Source: Doryteuthis pealeii (Eukaryota > Mollusca > Cephalopoda > Myopsida > Loliginidae). Taken from it: a DNA stretch of 64,000 bases. A program made the translations under genes and the position numbers. The stretch covers positions 55,288,729 to 55,352,728 of the forward strand of contig CM042142.1 in assembly GCA_023376005.1 (NCBI GenBank), written 5' to 3'. The notes under the pieces are model-generated. The model had not been told where the DNA came from. It saw nothing but the letters and a program-made list of their open reading frames with translations, and did no database searches. This document shows, piece by piece, positions 30,809 through 41,814 of the stretch; within the stretch, counting starts at the first letter, position 1; each line of letters opens with the position of its first letter.

Positions 30809-31435
30809 TGACGACTTTCTTGATTTAATGCATCCTGGGACGTACTGAGGTCAGTAAGTCTACTGTTGGTTTGAATAACAGCAGCTAACCAAGTACAACT
30901 CAAGCAGTGACCAAGACAGTTGGTATATATAGAAATCAAGAATGACCCATTCATGAATTTGGGTGATTCCATTCCTTGACGACTGCTTGATTTGAATGAC
31001 ATTGTGGAGTCTGATAAATATCCTGTCATTCTGCAGTAGATTTTGTTACTATTCAGGTTTGTATTTAAGTTACAACCATTTGTTGCCTTGTCTTCCCAGT
31101 TCGACAGTAATTAGAACTTTAAGTATTCTTCAGGACGCATATATTTACTTTGTCCCCGAGAAAATTTATGGCTCCCAACTAAAGTTTCTTAATAGATTGT
31201 AGGGTTTTTATTTATGATCTGGGGAAACAACTAAAGCCATCTAACTCCTACCTTATAACCTATCTTGTGTAATTCGTTTCTAAGAAACTATTGAAATGTA
31301 TTTACAGTTAGTTTGAAATAGTGGGGGGAAGAAAAATAAAAAGCACTGGGATGCATGGATACGATTTTACTGCGTCCTTTTAGATTTTTGTGCATCAGGG
31401 ACACAGGACGCATACTTATCAGCATCTCTGCACAT
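30809..31435 (-). mobile_element. Family L element, copy 3, interrupted
   Basis: Its ends are at 30809-30845 (GATTTAATGCATCCTGGGAC) and 31130-31435 (finishing CTTATCAGCATCTCTGC). The two parts join in the intact copies, so 30846-31129 is a later insertion. Confidence 0.75.
30846..31129. mobile_element. Insertion of about 284 bp inside family L
   Basis: Defined by the interrupted L copy. GGACG occurs at both junctions and may be a 5-bp TSD. No other copy or known structure was recognised. The 76-codon minus-strand frame at 30799-31029 crosses the L boundary and is therefore not a gene. Confidence 0.55.
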
Positions 31436-32007
31436 GATTAAGAATCAAGGTCTTGTTTTAGTATTGCTAACATTTTTGATTCAACTGGAACACATTTCTC
31501 TATTCTTATCAACAAATCAACATTTTCATGCAAGGTATTAATGAGATCACAGTGCCGTAGCCAAAATTTTTCAAATTACCTAACGTTGACCACCCACCCC
31601 TACACCACCCACCGTGCCCAATACTAGAGACCTAAACTGCTAAAATTAGTCATTATAGTTCCATGCAGGTAATTTTTACCTTATTCCAGAGGGTACAGAA
31701 TACTCTTCACTCCCTTCCACAATATTTGATTTCGTCATCTTTGATATTAATGGATTTCCAGTTATTTCTTTAGTCTGATATTTTACAAGTAGCACATTTT
31801 TTTCTTGATTTTTTTTTTTTTTTTTTTCATTATTGTCTCCCACAGATATATATATTAAGCATGGATACTTGGCATTACAAAGAGTAAATGACTTCAAATA
31901 TGACAACACAGTTAAAATATCTAATTGACATATTAATACTCGTATTCCTTAATGACACAGACAAATATACACAGGAGACTCCTTTATTAGTGTGTGCATA
32001 TATATAT
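31436..32007. other. No recognised gene; family X 5' fragment
   Basis: CATATTAATACTCGTATTCC at about 31928 is the 5' start of family X. T-run at about 31809-31827. Confidence 0.45.
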
Positions 32008-32247
32008 ATTTTACCAACCCCTCCACACGAGCAGGATGCAACACAAGGTCAATTTCTTAAGCGAAGTTTAACAGGTTTGAATTCAGAGTTTCCTTTCTCC
32101 TAGACCGGTTGCCTAACCAATGTTAAAGAGCCCAGTCTGCCCTACTATTTACCCATAGCTGGAGGGAGAGTAGGATTCATACCTTTCCCAAGGGTATTAG
32201 CGCTAAGTGAAATCCAATTACCACATCCAGGGGCGACGAGTCCATTT

Positions 32248-32252
<5 letters not shown>
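32008..32252 (-). mobile_element. SINE A lacking its head
   Basis: Antisense body from TTTTACCAACCCCTCCAC to GACGAGTCCATTTCCTA. The A box has been lost and (TA)n begins at the break. Confidence 0.87.

Positions 32253-32308
<56 letters not shown>
32253..32308. repeat. (TA)n microsatellite
   Basis: About 28 TA units replacing the SINE head. Confidence 0.95.
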
Positions 32309-32314
<6 letters not shown>

Positions 32315-32442
32315 GCGATTTTAATTAACTTTCACCGCCAACATAAAGCAAGGATTGTCTGTTGTTCTTTACAGATTTGACCTCTGGTGATCATAAAATA
32401 TATACACAGATGTATGTATTTAATAGTACACCACTCCTTAAT

Positions 32443-32572
32443 GGCAGCTGTCGATGGCCGAGAGCCAGGCTGGTGTAAAATCAGTCAGGTTTCACTCCTG
32501 GTCGAAGGTAGTAGCTGTGTCTAGCCACACTGATGAGATGTGAAACATAGAAACATGGTGTCTGTGGAATAT
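32443..32572 (+). mobile_element. SINE T, copy 2
   Basis: GTCGATGGCCGAGAGCC (A box region), CAGGTTTCACTCCTGG (B box region), then CACACTGATGAGATGTGAAAC and GGTGTCTGTGG. Confidence 0.6.
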
Positions 32573-32821
32573 ATATTTTTTTCTCTCACACATAGTTTAG
32601 TTATTTTTCTCCTTTGTAAAAAATATCATTTAGTTTTGCTATAGTTTTACCATGATCCTTGGACACATGCTCACTCACTGCTCCTGTAACCTGGCTTGGT
32701 TTTGGGGGCACTATTCATGTAGAATATATTGGGAAGGAATAGTCTAGCAGAATCCATCCCTCTTGAGGCCTGACCATAGCCAAATTCTTCTACCTAGTGA
32801 CTCACCTTGATCATGAACAAC

Positions 32822-33053
32822 AACGGGTTTTGAATTTAGAGTTTTCTTTCTCCTAGATCAGTTGCCCTACTAAGGTTAAAGAACTCAATCTGTCCTACTA
32901 TGTAACTCTAGCCAAAAGGAGAATAGTTGGATTCATATTTTTCCTAAGTGTATTAGTATTCTATGAAATGCAAATAGTATCATCGAGGATTTGATCTTGG
33001 ATTATCGTGTCCATTTCCTTTGATGATAATCAATATAGTACAAGAACCTCCAC
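32822..33053 (-). mobile_element. SINE A, 3'-truncated
   Basis: Antisense: TTTTGAATTTAGAGTTTTC to ATCAATATAGTACAAGAACC. Quite diverged. Confidence 0.78.
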
Positions 33054-33352
33054 AAATGTACAAACTTTTATAACATTTTTTAATTGACTTATTTAAAAAT
33101 AAGTTTGGTCTCCGGTCTTAGCCTCCTGGGCTGATCTATTTTGACCATCACCTGCCCATCCCAGGCTGATCTGCCAGTCCCTAAAATCCACCTGTGTATA
33201 TGGGATCTTGATTTCTATTATTTCCAGATATAGAAGCAACCCAAATCTGGATACTTAAAATATTCCCACACTGTAATGCCATTAGGACCCTCAAAAAGGA
33301 TGATAATCAAATTTTAAGTCTTTCCACTAATTTTACTGTCTTTCTTCAGCTT
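33054..33352. other. No recognised feature
   Basis: Nothing supported. Confidence 0.4.
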
Positions 33353-33364
33353 TTATCAGTTGAT

Positions 33365-33545
33365 TTCTCTGAATTTCTTTCTTTTTTTTATTTTTTAGAT
33401 GAGGCTTGATAATTAGTATTATTTGGACTACTGTCCTCATCTTTATTGTTACCTGTACAATGTTTCGTCAGAGTCAGAAATACCAGAAGAAATGTACAGA
33501 TAACAAAGATGAGGACAGTAGTCTGAATAATCAAAATGATACTAA
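33365..33545 (-). mobile_element. SINE G, foldback copy (antisense)
   Basis: TSD TTTATCAGTTGA at 33353-33364 and 33546-33557, perfect over 12 bp. The 3' tail complement (AGATGAGGCTTGATAATTAG) is on the left. The arms ACTACTGTCCTCATCTTTATT and AAGATGAGGACAGTAGT face each other around a loop of about 50 bases containing CAGAGTCAGAAATACC. Confidence 0.88.
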
Positions 33546-33699
33546 TTTATCAGTTGAGATATTCATTCACTGGTCTATCTCACTTATCCCAATTCATCCA
33601 CAATTCCAGGCTTACAAACATAACACACACACACACCTCAACTACACTGACAAGTACATATACACCTAACTATGCTCACCCCCATATAGATATACTCTA

Positions 33700-33846
33700 T
33701 GATTGTTTGGTTGGACTCAATGGCATGTCAACCACTGTTGGATTATTTTTTGCCATAGACAGTTTTATTCATTCTTGATGGGTATATAAAAAAAATTTTA
33801 ACTCAATATCTTTAAAACAATTTTTTAAAACTCTCTATTCTATCTG
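33700..33846 (-). mobile_element. Family B, 3' end only
   Basis: TTGGTTGGACTCAATGGCATG to CTATTCTATCTGGCC. Confidence 0.72.
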
Positions 33847-34324
33847 GCCATGCCTGCAACTATACACATGCACCATTGCACTTTATAACCCAGCAGCCAA
33901 GCAGAGGGGCCTATCATGTCACAATAGTGCATCGGTTTAGCAGATTTAACCTCATTTGACTGTTTCTAACATTAATTTGATTAATTTTCTTTTCTTTTTT
34001 TTATAGAAATTTTCAAAGTACCTGGGTGGACATTTAAAATAAAGAACCTTCTGACCCAGATTTAGGTTTAAGGTGCAAATAACCTTAATCTACGAATTAA
34101 TTGTAACCTTCAAACAAGGATTTTAAATCATTTGAAATGATTATAGCAAATAAAGCTCATTATTTTTCATTAAACTGGTTATGAACTAAATTTGCATATA
34201 ATTGAACATTTCCTCAAAAAGACAAATATATTTTGTTTTTTTGTTTTTTTTTTTTTTTTCAACAAAATATTGATAAACAATAACTAAGAAAATAATTTTG
34301 CTTACACACAAAGGTTTAACAAAT
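33847..34324. other. No recognised feature
   Basis: A T-run at 34238-34260. Nothing else. Confidence 0.4.
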
Positions 34325-34338
34325 AAAATTATAGGATT

Positions 34339-34480
34339 GTCTGAACTTTTGAGATGAAGCTTAATAATTTGTATTATTTGACTTTTCAAACTGTTGTCCT
34401 CATCTTTATTGCTATATAGACAATAATGATTGTAATATAACAATAAAGATGAGGACATCAGTCCAAAAAATCCAAATAGT
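34339..34480 (-). mobile_element. SINE G, foldback copy (antisense)
   Basis: Tail complement GAGATGAAGCTTAATAATTTG on the left. Arms TTGTCCTCATCTTTATT and AATAAAGATGAGGAC, with a loop of about 35 bases. The imperfect TSD AAATTATAGGATT / AAACTACAGGAAT flanks it. Confidence 0.78.
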
Positions 34481-34908
34481 ACAAAACTACAGGAATAAAG
34501 ATTTTGTGTTATTCATATACTTTGATGTTCTTATGTTTATAATAAAAACTATTTTTATTCAAGTATTGGTTAATCCTTCATAGTAGACCTTTTCTATTAC
34601 ACAATTTGTTGTCTAAAGATAAACTTTGTGGCTTTTTTTGTATCTTTTATTGCAAGTTAACTTTAAATTTACTCCATGTGGCTTAAAAATTCATTTTTGC
34701 CACGCTCTTTCATAAAAAAAACATATAAACAGATCTTTAAAATCCTATATGTTTTTATAATACACACAAAAAAATTAGTTTTGCTGTCAAAATTCAAATA
34801 AATATGTTTTCTTTCAAATAAAAGTAAATTTCTAACAATTAAATTCAAATTAAATCAAATATTTAAGGGTTTTTTTGGGGGTGGGGGGTAGGCGTCAAAA
34901 CTGTTCCG

Positions 34909-34969
34909 TTTTGATTATCATCTGTCATAAGACAAAATTTTACAAGAGATGATAATCAAAATGGAAGTG
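34909..34969. repeat. Small inverted repeat
   Basis: CCGTTTTGATTATCATCT and AGATGATAATCAAAATGG around a loop of about 23 bases. Confidence 0.75.
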
Positions 34970-35054
34970 TTTTTTCACTGTTATTAATCAGAAGGAGATT
35001 ATATGACTATCTTGTTTGTAAATAATTTTCTCATAAAACTCTATATGTAAGATA

Positions 35055-35340
35055 ATTCTAAATATATATTAAAATAAAACAAACTATATATAAATTAATA
35101 ATACCAGGCATGTATTTATTAAAACTTGTTTTAACAAATAATGTTGACCGATTAATTTTGCATACCTAATTTCTGAGTATATATAATACAGGGTTGTTCT
35201 TCATTCTATGTATTAATAATTTTGACTATAAATTAAATATTTTTGATAAACTTACACAATTCCTGAGGGTATTGTAATGTAAACAGTGACAGTTTTGTCT
35301 ACAGACAGACAACAAATCTCCATTATAATAAGATTTAATT
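35055..35340 (-). mobile_element. Family J repeat
   Basis: ATTAAAATAAAACAAACTAT ... CATGTATTTATTAAAACTTG matches 63160-63255 in reverse, and AATCTCCATTATAATAAG is the 5' start of family I in reverse, so J and I share a 5' end. A related fragment is at 41180-41335. Confidence 0.65.
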
Positions 35341-35344
35341 TTGA

Positions 35345-35948
35345 ATTGCACACATAACAATTTTAAAGTTTTTATTCTGAACACTTATCTTAAAGAAGCA
35401 ATTTTTCTCATTCTAGCAAACTTTTCATTTTGATAGTAAGCCCTAGATTTACATAACATGGCTTGCAACCCAGGGGCCCACAAGGGCTCTCTAGTCTTGT
35501 GCCCCTAAAAAAAATATATTTATATATTATATAAAGAACAGAAGAGATTTATTTTCAGATTTAATAAAGCTCCATTGAACTAATTCAAAACAATTCATAG
35601 GGCCCCACCCTCTGGTTGAAGTGGACCTTTTAACATTGATGGGTCCCTTTGAAGAGGGACTCATTTAGATTTTGAGGCTTCTTTATCATATAGATATACA
35701 TTTTTGATCTAGATTTTTATTAATTTTGCAAAATTTATCTACTTTGTTCAATTTTACACTTCACTGAACACAGACATGTAATAAGTGCAAAATTGCTCAA
35801 TATTGTACAAATTTTAGTTGATGTGTTTCATGTTTTACACTAAAAAAAAAAAAGCATCATCTAAAAATATATCTCTTTTTTTTTATAGACACTTGGGAAG
35901 GGGTTGAACATACATAATGAAGGTGGTCCAAATTAGTGTAGGGGCTTC
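35345..35948. other. No recognised gene
   Basis: A GC-richer patch at 35460-35510 and 35600-35660 (GGGCCCACAAGGGC) has no recognised identity. Confidence 0.4.
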
Positions 35949-35952
35949 TTAA

Positions 35953-36187
35953 CTCTTAACATCCTATACCACCTCATTCAACCCGGCTGGAAGTCACATT
36001 CATTTTCCTAATCTACCCCAAATGATAGCCTTTGTTTAAATGTAATATTAAACATATTTATAAGTCTTTGATTTAAGGGAAATAAGAGGTAACTTTAAAA
36101 GAAAAGGCCATTTTTAGCCATTTATTAATAAATCCTTATAGGAATGGGACTCTGGACTTAGAAAATTCTCAACAGGATGTTAAGAGT
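35953..36187. mobile_element. MITE P, copy 2 (TTAA-flanked)
   Basis: TIR CTCTTAACATCCT / AGGATGTTAAGAG, TTAA at 35949-35952 and 36188-36191. It is about 40 bp longer than copy 1, which lacks the CCACCTCATTCAACCCGG segment. Confidence 0.87.
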
Positions 36188-36191
36188 TAAA

Positions 36192-36654
36192 GCTTAAATC
36201 CAGTCCTGACTATATACTACCCTCTATACAGGTTTTAGATTATGATATTTAACACGTGTGGTGTAAGGATGACTTTAAACTATTGGATATAAAGTCAAAA
36301 TAGATTGGTTTACATTTTTGGTTTCATTTCCTTCAATTTGTTTTTATCTTTTTAATTGAAAAGTGAAACTTAACTTTATTATAAATATTTTCCTTGCACC
36401 AGATATATACAACAAGAATAATGCTTATTTTTTCATTTTTTTTTTTCTTATCAGATATTTTTGAGAAATGGTTTACAAAGTAATGGGATTTTTCAGGCCA
36501 GACAATTGAAAAAAAGAAATGATATATAATAATCATTTAAAAAGAAACTTTTTTTTCTTTGTTTTCCTTTTTTCATATTGATGGATTTTATTTCATTGAA
36601 ATTGTCACTTCAAGAAAAATATCTTCACAAAATGTCTCTTCATTCATCATCAGA
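36192..36654. other. No recognised gene
   Basis: ATATTGATGGATTTTATTTC at 36576 recurs at about 37250, so a local duplication extends from here to about 37.6 kb. Confidence 0.4.
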
Positions 36655-37050
36655 TTGTGACAGCAGCATGGATAGCCATGAATCTCTCTTGTCAACCATC
36701 CCTATCGGTCATCAGCTTTATCAGGTCCTCTGTGCAGCATCCAGAATCCACACAAACGATGTAGGTCCTTGCCAATAATCCCACACTGGTGTGTCCATGT
36801 GTAGGTGTCCACAGGAGAATGTCACTTATGAGTTCGTCTTTCCTACAGCTCTTGTTTGTCTTACTTGGATGGTTTGTGGGATAGGGGTTAGTGGCCATAC
36901 AGTTTATTTCTTGTTGGGTCCCATTGTCACAATTTGTTTGAGACAGCACACAGCATCCTAATGCAATTCCCATCTAACTTTTTCTAACTTAAGTGCTTGT
37001 TAAGTTTCAAGTGGTGCAGCTATGCAGTAGCATTGATACAGCTACAGCTC
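36655..37050 (-). mobile_element. LINE Q, 3' end of ORF2
   Basis: The minus-strand frame at 36692-36973 reads KDELISDILLWTPTHGHTSV followed by ARTYI, SGCCTEDL and MTDRDG. This is the common C-terminal tail of non-LTR retrotransposon ORF2 proteins (THG..S.GRP..TY..QL, DR.GWR). The GRP motif is damaged (GLL) and there is no reverse transcriptase domain in the window. Confidence 0.8.
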
Positions 37051-37094
37051 ATTAAATAATTCTGCTAATTTCATAAATTGTATAAGTAATGATA

Positions 37095-37621
37095 ACATAA
37101 GATAAACAAGAAAAATGTTGAGAGGGAAATAAAGAAATTAATTATATAGAGGAAATATATGGCAACCAGTCTAGGAGAAGGAAAACTGAATTCTGTTAAA
37201 CTGTGTAAAAAGAAAAAAAAAGATTTTTCTATATGGTTTTCCTTTTCTCATATTGATGGATTTTATTCCATTCAAATTGACACCTTAAGTTTGAATTCTT
37301 GACTAAGAATTCTTACTTTGTATTATGGCATTTGATAGATGAATGAACTCACTTCTTCCAATGTTTCCATCTCAGATATCTTCACAAACTCTCCCCTTAT
37401 TAATATGATGTTATTCAAACCTCAGTGATTATTAAATAGTTCTGATAATTTTATAAATTGTATTAACAACAATGATAAGAACATAAGAATAAATTTAGGG
37501 AGAAAAATAAATTAATTTATATATGAAGGAAATATAAGGCTACTCGTTTACGAGAAGGGAAATCTGTTAAAATTGACCTTGTGTCACATACTGTTTGTGC
37601 AGAAGGGTTTGGCAAATAGAA
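37095..37621. repeat. SINE A pieces within minisatellite-like units
   Basis: GGCAACCAGTCTAGGAGAAG at 37161 and TTGACCTTGTGTCACATAC at about 37571 are SINE A pieces. Each is preceded by a unit like AAATTAATTTATATA-GAGGAAATATA, the same unit that forms the array to the right. Confidence 0.65.
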
Positions 37622-38268
37622 GAAACAGAGAAAAATAAATTAATTTATATCAAGAAGAAATATAGAGTGAAAGAATTTAATTCATATAGAGACGAATATA
37701 GAGGAAAAGAAATTAATTTATATAGAGAGGAAATAGAGAGGAAAAGAAATTAATTTATATAGAGAGAAAATAGAGAGGAAAAAGAAATTAATTTATATAG
37801 AGAGAAAATAGAGAGGAAAAAGAAATTAATTTATATAGAGAGAAAATAGAGAGGAAAAGAAATTAATTTATATAGAGAGGAATAGAGAGGAAAAAGAAAT
37901 TAATTTATATAGAGAGAAAATATAGAGGAAAAAGAATTATTTATATAGAAGAAAATATAGAAAAGAAATTAATTTATATCAAGAAGAAATATAGAGGGAA
38001 AGAAATTAATTCATATAGAGACAAAATATAGAGGAAAAGAAATTAATTTATATAGAGAGAAATATAGAGGGAAAGAAATTAATTTATATAGAGAGAAAAT
38101 ATAGAGAAAAAGAAATTAATTTCTATAGGGAGGTAATATAGAGAAAAAGAAATTAATTTGTATAGAGAGGAAATACAGAGAAAAAGAAATTAATTCATTT
38201 TGAGAGGAAATATAGAGAAAAAGAAATTAATTTATATAGAGAGGAAATATAGAGAAAGGAAATTGATT
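37622..38268 (+). repeat. Minisatellite of about 36 bp, roughly 17 units
   Basis: Units GAAATTAATTTATATAGAGA plus GGAAATAGAGAGGAAAA, length varying between about 33 and 38. Confidence 0.92.
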
Positions 38269-38319
38269 TAAATGACATATCATAGCATAATCCACTGGGC
38301 CATGATGGTTGATAAAAAT

Positions 38320-38385
38320 GGTTGGTTACTTAGTTTTATGGCATGTCAACTCTTGTTAGATTATTTAATGTAAAAGTTTTTCTTT
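38320..38385 (-). mobile_element. Family B, 3' end only
   Basis: TTAGTTTTATGGCATGTCAAC. Confidence 0.6.
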
Positions 38386-38539
38386 TTTTAAACAATTATA
38401 AGATTTCAAGCCACTACTATCATTTGTGTGCATTTTTATATATTACCTTAAAAATGGTCAAAATTCAGCCCTAATGCTAATTACAAAGCAATTTTGTTAA
38501 GTTATTGCCTAATCTTTATCTTTAAAATATCATCATAAA

Positions 38540-38645
38540 GGCCTGCTAACAGCATAGATTCTCTTGCTGCTCACTCGCGATCAGTCCTATTGGTCATTCC
38601 TCCTGGAATGTCCTCTGAACTGCATCCAGTGTCCATACAGAGATA
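38540..38645 (-). mobile_element. LINE Q fragment
   Basis: GGTCATTCCTCCTGGAATGTCCTCTGAACTGC matches the 3' coding end of Q in reverse (GGGAGGTCCTCTGCGCAGC). Confidence 0.55.
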
Positions 38646-38693
38646 ATAAAATAGAATGATTTTTCTTTTGCAACCACACTGCTTTTGAATTAA

Positions 38694-39219
38694 AAGGTTG
38701 GTCGGATTTTATGGCATGTCAACATTTGTTGGGTAATTTTATGCCAAAGACATCTTGTTTTATTCATTTTTGATGGGTATTCAATTTTTTTAGAGTAGAC
38801 CTGGGAGTAATGGTGATGAAGGGGTACTGCACATTCCTAAGAACTCCAGAATTGGAACTTCACCATTTTAGATAGAGTTTAATTTCATACCCAGGACACT
38901 AAGACCCTCAGCCACCACCTTCTAGCACATATATGATAAAAGCGCTTGCCATAAGAGCAATAGGGTTGGGACAATCATATCGGTGCTAGGGTTTACCTGA
39001 CCAGTTGATCAATCGAAGGGGGCCTCTCCAACCACCTGTCTAGCCTAAGTAACAGCCAAAGTGGAGTGTTGTAGGTCATGGACTGCTTGGCCACCAGGAT
39101 TCCATCCTTAAGCATCACAGGTCGCCACCCACAGTCAACAGGTAGCCCCATTGGCAGGTGAGGGGTACCGCTCTGCAGAGGTGCAGTTGGTGTATTCTAC
39201 TGCCCAGCCAATAGGGCGA
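38694..39219 (-). mobile_element. Family B, near full length
   Basis: 3' end GGTTGGTCGGATTTTATGG at left, 5' end CCCAGCCAATAGGGC at right. It lacks the CCCATAGATGGGACC part by an internal deletion near 38790. Confidence 0.85.
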
Positions 39220-39230
39220 AAAATAACATT

Positions 39231-39428
39231 GGTTATTCCCTATAACACCAACCTAAAAAAGGGGAACCACTCTGACTGATAAGTTATTTATTTATCTATT
39301 GATCTACTAGGAAAAAAGAAGATGGGGTTAGGGTTAGTTTAATGGGAAAATAATGGGTAGATTAATTAACAGATAAAATTCATTCAGAGTGGTTCCCCTT
39401 TTTTAGGTTGAAGTTATATGAAATAACC
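39231..39428. mobile_element. MITE N, copy 1
   Basis: TIR of about 40 bp: GGTTATTCCCTATAAC ... AAAAAGGGGAACCACTC and its complement. The TSD ATAACATT is perfect over 8 bp (39223-39230, 39429-39436). The interior holds GGGGTTAGGGTTAG. An 8-bp TSD fits hAT-type transposition; no transposase is seen. Confidence 0.87.
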
Positions 39429-39615
39429 ATAACATTTAAAGTAACTGATAAAATTTCAACTTAAGCTACTAAATTTATGAGCCATCAACATGTAGATTAA
39501 GTTCTAAAAAAATAGTATTTGCTATAAAAAAATTAAAAGACAGTTGTTGATTCAAATATTTTAATGCAATTTTAAATTAGATTATTTAGTCTGTTTCTAT
39601 TCATATAATAACTGG

Positions 39616-39776
39616 GGTTATTTTCTATAACTCCAACATAAAAAAGGGGAACCACTCTGAATGAATTTTATCTGTTAATTAATCTACCCATTATTTTCCC
39701 ATTAAACTAACCCTAACCCTAACTTCTTTTTTTCAGTGGTTCCCCCTGATATAGGTTGGAGTTATAGGAAATAACC
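39616..39776. mobile_element. MITE N, copy 2 (opposite orientation)
   Basis: Same TIR and interior as copy 1 but inverted (ACTAACCCTAACCCTAAC). Flanks ATAACTGG and ATAACCGA match only in part. Confidence 0.82.
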
Positions 39777-40292
39777 ATAACCGATTTATCATTTTCTTTT
39801 TTAACTGAAAAAAAAAGAAAGAAAATAGACAATCCTCCATTGATCCTCACAGGTGAGAAACAAACAAACAACTCTGCTGAAGAATAACTGTACAAACCCC
39901 AGAAGCAATTTTATAATTGCAGAGACAACATACCAAACAAGTTGTTAAAATAAGTAAACAAACAAATAAAAATAATAAAACAAAATAACTGAATAAAGTA
40001 TGATGTGTTGAAAGAACCTAAAATCTCAGGAAAACATTGAAATAAAAAACAAGGCTTTAATTTTATATTGTGACAGTTTCTACAGAGTTGTTTCAATGGT
40101 AACTCTCATAGCCATTCTTAAACCAAAACAAACATGAAATCATGTCTGAAATATTATTGAAGATTATAACTTTAGTCATTAATATCTTCATCAAAATTAA
40201 TATATTTATAAAATTGCTTCTGATGAAGGACAAGGTTTACTGAAATATAATACAAAGTTGCTATTTCTTATTTTTTTAAAAATATATATATG
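39777..40292. other. No recognised gene
   Basis: On the plus strand CTTCTGATGAAGG ... ACTGAAATA near 40217 recalls a decayed hammerhead-like core. Not called. Confidence 0.35.
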
Positions 40293-40480
40293 TAGTAAAG
40301 AATAGAGGGAAATATGTGGACAAAGGAACAAACTCAGACAAGTATATGTAAAAGATATATTTCACAATGGTCAAATAAACGACTGATGAAACCATGCTCA
40401 AAGAATGGTGAAATATATCTCCTACATATACTTGTCTGAGTTTGTTCCTTTGTCCACATTTTTCCCTCTATTCTTTACTA
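40293..40480. mobile_element. Foldback element, 188 bp, TA-flanked
   Basis: Arms of about 75 bp: GTAAAGAATAGAGGGAAA and TTTCCCTCTATTCTTTAC-type ends, then GTGGACAAAGGAACAAACTC and its complement. TA at both edges suggests a Tc1/mariner-type MITE. Confidence 0.83.
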
Positions 40481-40499
40481 TATTCTGTTGGATTTGCTC

Positions 40500-40507
40500 C
40501 AATCATC

Positions 40508-40567
<60 letters not shown>
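40500..40567. repeat. (TC)n(TA)n microsatellite
   Basis: TC run then TA run. Confidence 0.95.
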
Positions 40568-40570
<3 letters not shown>

Positions 40571-40719
40571 TGAGATAGATATAGACATATATACATTTAC
40601 AATGCACATTTGCATACTGCTCATATATAAAACATTAGAAGATATCTCTAGTAATACTCACTTAAAGACCTTGTATATATTTGTAGGGATTAAAATATAT
40701 ATTTTTTTAAATCTCCCAG

Positions 40720-40865
40720 GAGCCCTCAGACAGGAAGCACCCTCTAGGCAGGTGCCAGAAAAAGGCCCCTTCCTAATGCCAAGAAGATTCCTCGCCATTT
40801 TGTATGCAGATCTTGACTGGGAACAAGAAATTTATTCAGCTGTTCAAAGCAAAATACAGTTTTAA
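40720..40865 (+). CDS. Candidate terminal exon
   Basis: A good acceptor (TTTTTTTAAATCTCCCAG) precedes 40720. Read with the first two bases completing a split codon, the frame gives 47 residues and ends at TAA: ALRQEAPSRQVPEKGPFLMP, then RRFLAILYADLDWEQEIYSA and VQSKIQF. Composition and GC content are protein-like, and the segment is not a repeat found elsewhere in the window. The longer frame starting at 40488 runs through microsatellite and should be ignored. Family not recognised. Upstream exons were not located. Confidence 0.45.
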
Positions 40866-41179
40866 CTTGCCATAAAAAATAATTCAATGGATAAAAACAC
40901 ATAAAAATTACATATTTAGAAAGATTATTTTATTTTATTTCCAGCCATATAAATATTTTTGAGTTTGGACCTGAAATACGCAAGGAATTGCGATTTAAAC
41001 TGATTATGGTCAGAATTTGTCAATGTCCACTAAAATCAACGAAAGTGCTGGGGTTGCTAAGTTCTGTCCCCATCAAATAAAATGTGTGCATCAATTAGTT
41101 ATCAATTAAATAATTATTCTTAATATTTTACACATAAATTTTACACAAAATTGTGGGTATTTAATTATTTGTAAACTTT

Positions 41180-41335
41180 TTATCTGACCTCTTGCTACTG
41201 ACAAAGGGCAGGAGTAGAAAAAAATTTTAAAAGGGATTACAGAGTTGTTCTTTATTATTCTATGTATTGACAATTTTCAGTAGAGTAATGTAGTTTCAGT
41301 TACAGACAAATGGAGACTGAATCTCCATGTTCAAT
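41180..41335 (-). mobile_element. Family J/I fragment
   Basis: GAGTTGTTCTTTATTATTCTATG and CTGAATCTCCAT, the 5' part of J in reverse. Confidence 0.5.
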
Positions 41336-41425
41336 AGATAAACAAACATTGGATCATTCTAAAATAGATTCCTAATAAAAAATTTAAAAATTCAAAGAAC
41401 TCCATTTTCTTCTTAAATGAGACAG

Positions 41426-41569
41426 AATTTATGGACTGAAAGAATTCTTAGCACCAATCCAGAATTTCCAATAATTATCCATGACCAACAAACTGGACAG
41501 TTTTATGTCAAACTAGACTACCCATCAACCCATTGGGTTCCCATTATAACAACAGTCCATGATATTGAG
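41426..41569 (+). CDS. Candidate internal exon
   Basis: Acceptor-like TTCTTCTTAAATGAGACAG ends at 41425 and donor-like GAG|GTTTCA starts at 41570. The 48 codons between them are open and protein-like: NLWTERILSTNPEFPIIIHD, QQTGQFYVKLDYPSTHWVPI, ITTVHDIE. The frame stays open to 41674, so the donor is not proven. Not recognised. The stop of the exon at 40720-40865 lies upstream, so it would belong to another transcript or splice form. Confidence 0.3.
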
Positions 41570-41814
41570 GTTTCAATTTTGGAAAAAGAGTTATTGATTT
41601 TAATTAGCTTTTTATTGTTATCTCCATTATATCAGGAATTTGGATGCTTAAAAAGTTATGTTCAACATGAATGAAGACCCTACAAAATTAGGATCCAGTT
41701 GCAAATTGGACAGGAATTTGTTTTATTCTCAAATTAGAACATTTAAGTAATAAAATTAATAGCATAATATAATATTGCAATATCTTTAAAAAAAAATTTT
41801 TATTTGTCTATAAT

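Noticed and set aside
30799..31029. 76-codon minus-strand frame with protein-like composition
   Set aside because: It crosses the border between family L and its insertion, so the two halves have separate origins.
39330..39725. Telomeric repeat or chromosome end
   Set aside because: Only two or three TTAGGG-type hexamers occur, inside a MITE.
40205..40250. Second hammerhead (CTGATGA...GAAAT)
   Set aside because: Stem II pairs poorly, and there is no cleavage triplet or closing stem I.
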